Source: Massariosphaeria phaeospora
Taxonomy: Eukaryota > Ascomycota > Dothideomycetes > Pleosporales
Length of the DNA stretch: 64,000 nucleotides
Reading direction: 5' to 3'
Assembly: GCA_011032825.1 (NCBI GenBank)
Contig: JAADJZ010000014.1
Coordinates: 434,001-498,000, forward strand
This document shows, piece by piece, positions 55,772 through 64,000 of the stretch. Position numbers and translations under genes: made by a program. The notes under the pieces are model-generated. The model did not search any database. It saw only the letters and a program-made list of their open reading frames with translations, and was not told the DNA's origin. Each line of letters begins with the position of its first letter. Positions within the stretch are counted from its first letter, which is position 1.

Positions 55772-58161
55772 ATGGCTTCGGTACGTCCTGCTCAGGTCGA
55801 CCGCCCCGCGCCCTCTCGCGCTGGTGCAGCCGGCAGCTCTAACACCCTCCAGCAAGCTCCTACCCAGCCGCGTCCGTACTCTGCCAACTTCCTGCCCAAC
55901 GGCGGCGCCCCCTCAGGCCCCGTCCCCGGCGCCATGCCGCTGCTCCCCAACCAAGGCCGCGTGATCCAGCAAGGCAGCGCTCGCGTCCTGTGCATCGCTG
56001 ACGTGAGAGGTACGTAGAGCTTGGTGTGGTGGCAGGCGTTGGAGCCACTGCTAACGCCGTCCAGGCAACCTCCAGTCCCTCAACCAGCTCGCCGCAGACG
56101 CACGAGCGAGCTACATCATACACACGGGCGACTTTGGCTTCTACGATGACCGCTCCCTCGACCGCATTGCAGAAAAGTAAGTCCGCCCTTGCGTTGACAG
56201 GAGACGCTAGAATGAAAGCTGACCCGCGCAGGACCCTCAAACACGTCGCTCAGTACTCGCCACTGCTAAACGAAGGCGTCAAGCGCTCCATCGCCGCGGC
56301 GCCATCCACGATGCCGATCAAGGAACGCTTTGCGCGAGAACACCTCCCGCTGTCCGAGCTGCCACTCTTCCTGAACAAGACGTATACCCTGAATGTGCCC
56401 GTCTACACCGTTTGGGGAGCTTGCGAGGACGTGCAGGTGCTCGAGAAGCTGCGGTCTGGCGAGTACAAGATCGACAACCTCCATGTCATAGACGAGGCCC
56501 ATTCGCGCCTGCTCGACGTGGGCGGCGTGAAGCTCCGTCTGCTCGGTCTTGGCGGCGCCGTGGTCATGCACAAGCTATTCGACAACGGTGAAGGACGAAC
56601 CACGATTGCGGGAGGCCAGGGCACTATGTGGACTACGCTGCTTCAGATGGGAGAGCTTGTGGACACTGCCAACCGCGTCTACGACCCCACCGAGACCCGT
56701 ATCTTCGTCACGCATGCATCGCCGGCCCGTGAAGGTCTCCTGAACCAGCTCTCCGTCACGCTCAAGGCAGATTTCTCTGTCTCGGCTGGCCTGCATTTCC
56801 GCTATGGCAGCTCGTACAACGAATTCAGCGTGAACCCGACCTTGGATCACTACCGGGGCAAGCTTGCCGCTTCGAAGGCTTCCTTCAACGATGTGTGGGA
56901 CACGGTCAAGACGGAAGTCGAGCCTGCCATCTCAGACAGCGAGTCACAGCAACGTCTGTTAAACCTTGCCCTTGAAATCGTCCACAAGATGCCCAGCGTT
57001 GCAAACGGCGGCAATCCGTTCGGTGGCCCCGCCCCTGGCCCACAGAGTGGTGTCATCGATGAGAGCGCGTTCAAGAACATGTGGAACTTCAATCTAGCAG
57101 ATGCTGCTTACGGATTCCTTGTGTTGGATATTGACAACGGTAGAATTGGTACTGAAATGCGCGCGCAGGGCTTCAATTTCGCACACCGGGGTGGTAAGGG
57201 TGCAGGTCCCACTGGAGCGCCAGTGCCGGCGTCGACAACAACAGGCCCGCCAGCAGTTGGCTCCAGCTCGGTGGTACAACCATCACCTGCCCAGGTTCGA
57301 CCTGGCGGCACTCCTGGAGCTGGTTCCCAACAAGCCCGCCCCGCCGCAACCCCCCCGGTCCCACAACAGCAACAGCAGATGAAGGCTCCCCAGCCAGCAC
57401 GAACCGGTCCGTCACCCGTACCCGCGACACCAAAGGATACGGTCAAGCCAGGTACCCCGCAGCCAAATGCCCCGACAGGCAACAATGCACCCGCCAATGC
57501 TGCCGCAGAGAAGGCTATCCCTAGCGAAGTCAAGCCAAATGGCACCGCCGCCCCTGAGATGGGATCCTCCTCCCCAGCACCCAAGGAGCCTGTGGAGAGG
57601 AAGGAGAGCAAGGCTCTCTTCATCATCAACGTCAAGGATGAAGAAGAGGCTAAGAATCTTCTCCACGAGGACGACAAGGCCAAGTGCGAGAAGGTGGAGA
57701 AGGTTAAGCACTTCTTTGTCGCCCACTTCGCTACTCCAGCCGACATGAACGGAGCGCTCAATCGGGTGTTGTCTGAGTACAAGAACTCGCGAGGCCAGGA
57801 CAAGCCGAGCGTCAAGATTTACCGTGAACCATCAAGCAACCCTCGGTACGGCGCCGGCAGCTGGCAATCTAGCAACCGCGGTGCGCCAGGTGGATACCGC
57901 AGCGGAGGAGCGTCTGACAGCGAAGGTGGTCGTGGTGCCCGCGGCGGTCGAGGTGGGTTCCGTGGCGATCGTGGAGACCGTGGCGACCGTGGAGACCGTG
58001 GCGACCGTGGAGACCGTGGTGACCGTGGAGACCGTGGTGACCGTGGCGATCGTGGTGATCGTGGCGACCGTGGCAATACGCGCGGACGCGGCCGTGGAAG
58101 GGGTGGTATGCGCGGCGGACAGGGTGAAGGTGCTCCAGCATCAACAGGAGGCGAGTCATAA
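55772..58161 (+). CDS. DUF2433 calcineurin-like phosphoesterase with RGD/RGG tail
   Basis: Three exons (55772-56009, 56065-56176, 56232-58161) give 759 residues. The N-terminal ~400 residues are the fungal DUF2433 metallophosphoesterase: [11 protein letters not shown] near 77, [13 protein letters not shown] near 97, [12 protein letters not shown] near 188 and [12 protein letters not shown] near 287. These replace the usual DxH, GDxxD, GNHD and GHTH ligands with variants (ADVRG, GACED, THASP), so metal-dependent activity is uncertain. A Pro/Ala-rich linker and an RRM-like strand region ([19 protein letters not shown]) follow. The C-terminus has twelve Arg-Gly-Asp triplets and an RGRGRGG end. 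Function is unknown; the tail suggests RNA or protein binding. Confidence 0.85.
57961..58068 (+). repeat. 12 x 9 bp coding repeat (Arg-Gly-Asp)
   Basis: The unit CGTGGNGAY is repeated twelve times without a gap and then gives CGTGGCAAT. Third-base differences (GGA, GGC, GGT; GAC, GAT) show the copies are not all recent. Confidence 0.9.
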
Positions 58162-59374
58162 ACCTATGGCCCGTGTTCCTAACCCTCATCCTCAGCGATA
58201 CCCCATGTTCACTGGCACTAACTCGATGAGCAGCGCCGAATTGGCGCTCTTGTCCTCGTCAGTTGACAGTCTGAATAATTCCTTCTAATCTTTGTCATAG
58301 CGGGCGCGGGTCGTGTTTTCCTTCACGTTTCCTTACACGAGTTGGTTCGAGTTTAGTTACACTCGGCTCGATTCTCTCTCTCTCTCCCTCTCGCATGGAC
58401 AGACTGCTGGCGGAGCGGTCAACGGACGTGCCAATAAGTCACAAATCATCTCTTCAGTGCGGGTGGCCTAGGAGGCTGGGCTGGGATTTCCGATCTTACC
58501 GTATCTCCCGTCGTCGTCTCTTCCTTGTCGCCGCAGCAGTTCAGTTCGATTGTGCTTTCTGTTTAGTTAGACTTGGTCTGCATGTATAGGTAGGCTGGTG
58601 GCTGGGCGGAGGTTCTTTTTTACTATGCTGCAGACAGGGGATGGGAGACACGGGGTGGGGAGGCGAGGTTTGGGTCACATTCGAATTGTCAGAGTATGTA
58701 TTGTAATCCGTGCGGAACTGAACTGAACTAGACTGGACTGAACTGGTCACTAAAGTGAACTGAACTGAACTGAACCGGGGGAAAAGTCATCTGAAAGTAT
58801 CTGGTACTTAAAGTCTTTATACTGTACATTGTACTCGACCCGCTCTTGCGTGCCCACTTCCTGCTCCGTGTGCATTGATGTTGATTTACATGTCCGCCCG
58901 ATGAACGATGGATGTGACTTCCGGAGGGGGTGAGCGAGCCAAGACCGTCCGGGGATGATGATTCAGCGGTACCGCGCTCGCATTGTGCCTGCCGGAAGAC
59001 GACAGCTCTTCCCCTTCCCCTTCCGCCGTCCTCTTTGCGCGACCACCTCGGACACGAACATTCGGTGGCAGAAGCACTTCAACCTCGCTATTCTTTGAGG
59101 CTGCTCGAAGCGGTTTCGGGGAGCTGGTACCACGGGCAAATGCTGGGCGAAGGAAGGATGTTTCCAATAGCCGGGCTCCTCGATGAGCGTTATTTGAGTT
59201 CAGCGGGCGCTGAATGGCTTTTCTCGTTATCGGAACCACGTGTTGTCAAGATGACCCGACCCACAGGGCACAGATGAAACGATCTTTCGTCTTTTTTGTT
59301 GCACATACACATCCTCTCTTTTTTTCCTCTTTTTCAGATATTATGACCTGCAGGCGCCCAGGCGTCAAGCACAA
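58162..59374. other. Intergenic region, 1.2 kb
   Basis: The 3' flank of the DUF2433 gene holds a YTGAR microsatellite at 58714-58776. Frames at 58886-59277 on both strands have no family match and are not supported. Confidence 0.5.
58714..58776. repeat. YTGAR pentanucleotide microsatellite
   Basis: Two runs of GAACT (phase CTGAA) are separated by a diverged middle (GACTGGACT...GTCACTAAAGT). It lies about 550 bp past the stop of the plus-strand DUF2433 gene, and the unit reads YTGAR in that gene's sense. Confidence 0.75.
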
Positions 59375-60367
59375 ATGACAGCGTCACCTGAACCACCTTA
59401 CGGTAGTCCACTTGAAACCACTGAAGAAAGCTCGGAGAGTGAGACTGTGCCCTTGATGGATCGATACTACGTGAGGATAGCTCAGTGTGTTGACATCCTG
59501 TCTTGCAACTCCGTCGAACCAAGCTAACCGCCAGACTGAAGGTTGTCTCGTCTTCTGACGGAGAAGTACGCTGATATTGTACCATATGCATCTACATCAG
59601 CTAATACAGCAAATAGAAAAGAACGCGAGCAACATCTTCTCCGCATACGTAAGCTTCTGGCTCCTCCTACGCGTCGAGATGCGCCCATTGTAGAGTACAG
59701 CAAGGCGTGGCATCTGCAAATTGCCAGCGACATATGCACGAAACTGCCCCGAGAGCTGCGCGACTCCATCTACGACCATTTATGCGCTCCAGATCGGCTG
59801 TTCGACGTTCAACAACCTACAACGAGATCCCCGCCGATCGCCGAGCCGTTCACCCAACCCGACTTTGTCGGTCGCCAGATGGCACGCGAGGTCGCGGAGA
59901 CGATCTGCAGAACATGCATTATCCGAGCGAGGGGCGAGCTTGTAGCTTCACTGTGGCACACCGATCTCTTTGGCCACAAACTGGTTCCTCGCTTTACCTT
60001 GCGCAGACTTAGTCTCCAGATCACGTTTGCGGATCTGCACGGGGCGCCGCCACAGGTGCGATTCTTGCACACCGATGGCTTTCGCAAGCTAGTGCATGCG
60101 GCAAGTCGGCTTCCGGGCTTCGAGCTCACTTTCGAGCTGAATGCACCCAGAGAACGGCTTGCGTATGTGCTGCTGCGGGCCTGTTCGAGAGACGTTTTTG
60201 AGATTATGAATAAGGGGATCGTGTGCAAGGTCTTGAATAAGGTGGTGCCGGGTGCTTACGGTGTGTCGGGGCTCAGCTATACAACGGATATCTCGGGGCT
60301 GTTTGGTCTCTCTCCGAAGGAATGTCGAGAGATGATTAGGTACTATATTGTTCACCGCCAGGGATAG
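59375..60367 (+). CDS. LPxELR-type fungal protein
   Basis: I propose two exons (59375-59470 and 59564-60367) giving 299 residues. The second is a long frame without its own ATG before residue ~140, so a first exon is required. The ATG at 59375 with a GTGAGG donor and the GACGGAG|AAG acceptor is the only phase-consistent join I found, and it is tentative. The core has ICTKLPRELRDSIYDHLCAPDR, like the other LPxELR genes in the window, then VGRQMAREVAETICRTC, LSLQITFADLHG and LSPKECREMIRYYIV. Function is unknown. Confidence 0.6.
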
Positions 60368-60835
60368 ATAGCAAGACGGCTTCCGAGATCGAAACTAAAC
60401 TTTGCGAGGGCGGTTCCAAGAGGCTTCCCACGCGTTTGCCTACATTTCAGAACAATCTACTACCGTTTCGACATCTAGGGCCGTTTCTTTCTTTGGAGCG
60501 CACGACGGAAATCCCAGGTTGTTGTTGTTGGACGGTCACAGCGAGGAGGCACAAGTAATGATATCACAGGATGGATTGATTTCCTGTCTACCCGACATGT
60601 CTGCAGTCATTCATCTCTTCGCCGCGCAGACGCTACGCTATCCCACGGAAAACATATTTACGAATCTTCAAAGTGTGTCCCAGGTCTATCTAAGCTTGGC
60701 GCTGAGCCATGCGCTCGCAGAAGATGCAGCTCGCGACGTGACGGGCCCGGATGCGGGCAGTCGTGTCGCTGGAGAACTTGCTAATATACGCATCAGTACG
60801 AGTTCACGTCGAAGATTCGGAGCCTGATGAGTGAC
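60368..60835. other. Intergenic region, no supported gene
   Basis: A plus-strand frame at 60402-60827 starts with TTG, not ATG, and has no recognised motif. It is not supported. Confidence 0.4.
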
Positions 60836-60859
60836 TTACAGGACATCAGCGGTCTTAGC

Positions 60860-60930
60860 CACGATGGTCTCAGCCTCGATGGTCTTAGCCTCGACGGCCT
60901 TGCCGGCGGTCTTAGCCTCGATGGCCTTGC
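60860..60930. repeat. ~15 bp low-complexity repeat
   Basis: Imperfect copies of CCTCGATGGTCTTAG follow one another. Read on the minus strand they encode alternating Lys/Ala/Glu/Thr residues (EAKT, EAET) in the putative extension of the small RRM protein. Confidence 0.6.
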
Positions 60931-60984
60931 CATCGGAGTTGACGCCCTCGAAGTCGGCATAGCCGTCAAGGTCTTCCGAAGTGA

Positions 60985-61383
60985 CTACCAGAGAATCAGC
61001 ATCAAACGTTGCACCCTGCAAAGAACCGACGTACCCAAGACCCCGCCCTCCTCGTCATCCGAGTCCTCCTGATCAGCCAAGACGGTGCTAGCATCGGACA
61101 GTCCTCCCTCCTCATCATCCTCCACGATCGGACCCCGGCCTTTGACGGCATAGTTCTTGTCATAGAAGCCCACGCGCAGCTTCCTGCCGTCAATCTTCTT
61201 CTTGTGCGTCGCCGCCATGGCCGTCTCGGCGTCGGCGATGGAGTCGAAGGTGACGATCGCGTTGCCGCGCATGTTGGCGGGGATGGCGGTCTTGCGCGCC
61301 TGCAGGTGCTTGTAGAGGTTTTGCACGTCGTGCTTGGTCCAGAGGTATGGGATGTTTTGGACGAAGATCTTGACCCACGGCAT
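60985..61383 (-). CDS. Small RRM protein, possible frame break near 3' end
   Basis: The frame gives 132 residues from the ATG at 61383. A single RNA-recognition motif fills residues 3-78: WVKIFVQNIPYLWTKHDVQNLY, GNAIVTFDSIADAETAM and RKLRVGFYDKNY. An acidic tail (VEDDEEGGLSDAS, QEDSDDEEGG) follows. The frame then ends in an unlikely VQRLMLILW. In the -1 frame the sequence continues for 60 more codons (LQGATFDADSLVVTSEDLDG, then Lys/Ala/Glu repeats) to 60836. The only splice-like pair (GTACGT...TTGCAG) spans just 19 bp, too short for an intron. A sequence error, frameshift or unusual end is possible. Confidence 0.6.
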   Translation of the reverse strand: MPWVKIFVQNIPYLWTKHDVQNLYKHLQARKTAIPANMRGNAIVTFDSIADAETAMAATHKKKIDGRKLRVGFYDKNYAVKGRGPIVEDDEEGGLSDASTVLADQEDSDDEEGGVLGTSVLCRVQRLMLILW

Positions 61384-62835
61384 CTTGAGTGGCGAGTCTT
61401 GACGATCGGAAGGTGTCGAAGGAAGGTGTTAGGCTGGTGGGAGCGGCGATATTCGTCCCGGACGGAGTCTGCTGTCAGAAGGTTAGAACCCGGCCTCGAA
61501 AGTTGGATTTCCACGGAGTGGTGTTGAGAGGGGTTGGGAGAAAAAAACACGGTCGGGCGGGAATCGGGGGAAATACACTCGTGCCAGTGACGCAGCACGT
61601 GGAGAGCGAAGCTCACCCGGCGCTTTCACTCGCGTTGAGCACATTTCACCTTTTGGAAACGCGGTCACTCGCGCTTTGCACGGTCCCATCCTGGCTTCAC
61701 ACCGTCGGCGGACACTGTGGGAGGGCAAACGAAACGCGGGGTTTGCGTTAGGATCATGGGCAGGATCATGGGAAGCTGCGGTAAAGCAAGTTTGCTGGGT
61801 ATTGTGGAAATAGTTGAGGAGGATTCACACAAGAGGAGATAAGATGTCGAGTCGGGCGGTGGAAGAAGCGGTGAATCGGCTTAGAAGTCCTCGGGCAACC
61901 CTGCCCGCTCCACGGAAAAGAGACGCAGAACCGGGAGGTTATACTTTCACTGTCGGGACCTCGCGGGGAAAGAGAAGGACCTCGCCATGCTGGAGAAAAA
62001 GATGCATGTGACAGCCGACCGTTTGCTCGGGAAAAGGTTATCAGATGGAGGGATCAGATAGATAGAAGGCCGAGGGCTCATGTGTGCGGAGAAATGACGT
62101 CTGGCGTTGAGATGCTCCAACGCGGTGCCATGCTCAGATGGCTCAGGTACGTTAGAAACTCTCAGTTGATTCACATAGGTCAAGAAAGTCTGATCTAGGA
62201 CGCGTGATACTTTGGTAAATCTCTGGTCTTAGTAAGTCATATGGAAAGAGGTGGAATCTGATCTGTGGCGCGTGATACTTTCCTAAATATCTGATATCTG
62301 CAAGACATGTAGAAAGAGGTGGAATGATCAAGTTCACTCGCGGCAGGGGGAGATTGTTTGAACGAAGATGATGTGATATATCAGCTGCTGCTGATATTGA
62401 TATTGATCTAATGTCATAGCATAGGGCTCCTTGATGATGGTAAACCTGTCCCGGCCTCTATACCTCAATACCGTCTAAGCAGGCGCCAAACCCTTTAACC
62501 TGTCGCCTCTCGCTCTGGCCAAACCAGGTAGACCGTTGAATAAAATAGTGTACAGTATACTGTACACGCAGCTAACGCCATAGCCTCGCCATTTTCCACC
62601 GTAGACGCCATGCTCGGAGACTCGAAGTCGTCATATAAGAAAGAAATAGGAAAGATATAGAAAGAGATATCGCCCGATACAGTTCGGGCTAAATTGGAAC
62701 AGGTTGATAAACATGGAAAATCAGATGCAGAAATCAAATACCGAAAGATCAAAGGTGTCGCGCCCAGCGCGGAAGTTGCAAGGACGGAGATGACCAGTCG
62801 AGCCTTTGTGGCCCACGGAAAGGGGGAGTCACAGC
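61384..62835. other. Intergenic region, 1.45 kb
   Basis: It lies between two minus-strand genes. It holds a 68 bp tandem duplication at 62189-62324. A short dyad GTGTACAGTATACTGTACAC is at about 62549. No gene is supported. Confidence 0.5.
62189..62324. repeat. 68 bp tandem duplication
   Basis: Units 62189-62256 and 62257-62324 share TCTGATCT, GCGTGATACTTT, TAAAT, and GAAAGAGGTGGAA in the same order, with about four in five bases identical. It is non-coding. Confidence 0.7.
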
Positions 62836-64000
62836 CTATGCCGTTATCATCGCACCAGGCGTGAAGTTGGCCGCCTTGGCCGACAAAGACGAGCGGGGAA
62901 CGAACTCCCCAGCAAAGCCAGACAGCTTGGAACCAGCGGCTATTGGGAGATCTGCCTCGGCGACCTGCGACAATCCAGTCATCAGTGGAGCCACAGCCGT
63001 CTGAGTTGGCGTGTCAACACGCTGGATGCCGATCATCGCCATGATCTGCTTGGCAGCAGCGTCGTTCTCCTTGTCGAGGGTGGCCGTGGCCGTGACCGAG
63101 ATGATGGCTGGGTCGTTGAGGAGAACTCTGCCTTCAGTCGGCGACGCCTTGGGCGTAGCAGTGTCATTCTTGCGGAGGGTAGCCGAGATGATCGCTGGGT
63201 TGTTAAAGGGGAACGCGTTGCGCTCAGTCGACGACGCCTTGGGCGCAGCAGCGTCATTCTTGCCGAAGGTGACCGTGATGATCGCTGGGTCATTACGGAG
63301 GAGAGCTTTGCACTCAGTCAACGATACCTTGGGGGCGGCAGCGAAGGTGTCCACGGTGGGAAGCGAAGAGCCACAGATGGCATTGAAGAGACGGCATTCG
63401 TCAGCCGTGGGAGGAGTTGTGAATTTCTGTGGAGGGTCAGTATTCGTCCATTCACAGTGAGATGGTGTCTTTGAGAAGACGTACCTTGCCGACGGCCAGA
63501 GGAGCGAGGCGACCACCGTTGGCCTTAGCCGCAGCGAGAAGGGTGGCCATGAGTTCAGGCGTCTGATCAGATGTTAGTACAGGTACGAACTCGCATATAT
63601 CAGCATTTTTGGAGACGAACCTTGAAATCACCACCACCAGCAACAGCAGAATCTCCAATCATGGGACCGGGCTCCGAGCGTCTAGAATCCGCCAGCTCGC
63701 CCACACCACAGATCTCACGACCAAAATCTTCGTTCTTGACCTCAGTCTCGTCATCACCGTTGCCAACATTCGAGTCATCCACCCAAGTCTTCGGAAGCCG
63801 CTTCACCGATCCCGAGATATCGCCCTCAGGGCCAACGTAAACAAGCCGCGTCTTGTTAGGCAAGAGACCGTTGCGACCGCGCCGAGCCATGGCCTCCTTG
63901 GGGCAGGAGTCCATGTTCGCGAAGATGTCGTCGGAGGGGGGATCGATCATCCAGACCTTGTCCTCGGCAGGTTTGGTGATGACGATCGCGGGGATAGGAT
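62836..64000 (-). CDS. Partial hypothetical protein with ~30-residue repeats
   Basis: The gene runs off the window; its start lies beyond 64000. Visible exons are >64000-63621, 63562-63485 and 63426-62836, joined by introns of 58 bp each (GTTCGT...ATCAG and GTACGT...CACAG), giving about 348 residues. The N-terminal part (MIDPPSDDIFANMDSCPKEA, TRLVYVGPEGDISGSVKRLP) is not recognised. The C-terminal exon has three imperfect repeats spaced 87-90 bp, each with NDPAII/NNPAII, a KND or KEND, and PKASSTE or similar. It ends in FTPGAMITA. No domain or function can be named. Confidence 0.7.

Noticed and set aside
55371..55964. A 197-codon plus-strand frame before the DUF2433 gene
   Set aside because: It overlaps the conserved first exon in another phase and is a GC-rich artefact of the divergent promoter.
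57108..57815. A 235-codon minus-strand frame inside the DUF2433 gene
   Set aside because: It is antisense to a conserved protein, has no known domain, and its composition mirrors the Pro/Ala linker.
57961..58068. The regular 9 bp array as a CRISPR-like array
   Set aside because: The unit is a coding triplet repeat (Arg-Gly-Asp) with no spacers, in a eukaryotic gene.

Overview
The window is nuclear DNA of a filamentous ascomycete (Pezizomycotina). The evidence is many 45-90 bp introns with GTRNGT-like donors, CTRAC-type branch points and short acceptors; gene families typical of that group (fungal MET10, DUF7703 membrane protein, DUF2433 phosphoesterase, DJ-1/PfpI secreted-type protein, CYP52-like P450, LPxELR proteins); and a Fot1/pogo-type transposon. 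The gene mix fits Dothideomycetes best, but the species cannot be named from sequence alone. No rRNA, tRNA, CRISPR, bacterial or organellar sequence was recognised.

Layout. 0.9-4.1 kb: MET10, the flavoprotein subunit of sulfite reductase. 4.2-15 kb: accessory region with a DUF7703 seven-helix protein, a ToxD/LovC-type enoyl reductase, an HSL-type alpha/beta hydrolase, a secreted-type DJ-1/PfpI protein and a CYP52-like P450, plus two copies of a dispersed decayed repeat. These enzymes look like tailoring genes without a backbone synthase. 15.3-22.2 kb: a gene graveyard. It holds a truncated P450, an RNase H gene with one in-frame stop, a frameshifted patatin-like gene, and a nested mobile element in which an apparently intact 1.86 kb pogo/Fot1 transposon sits inside a ~384 bp MITE-like element.

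22.9-38.6 kb: sparse accessory genes. They include a putative secreted HEXXH metalloprotease with eight exons, an EthD-domain protein, two tandem LPxELR paralogues, two collinear reading frames separated by one TGA (RRM-like, then a membrane-anchored tail), a secreted subtilisin-like protease and a polytopic membrane protein.

39-61.4 kb: denser, mostly conserved genes. They are two neighbouring RRM-type genes, an LPxEIR protein, an RGG-rich protein, NPC1 (sterol transport), a Kap123-type importin, a DUF2433 phosphoesterase with a 12-fold Arg-Gly-Asp tail, another LPxELR protein and a small RRM protein. The window ends inside a minus-strand gene of unknown function with ~30-residue internal repeats.

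Exon boundaries were deduced by hand from splice consensus, reading phase and family conservation; no transcript evidence was available. The items most worth checking are the nested transposon, the TGA-linked frame pair at 31.0-33.4 kb, the HEYMH protein, and the YTGAR pentamer repeats found in the 3' flank of three RG-rich genes.
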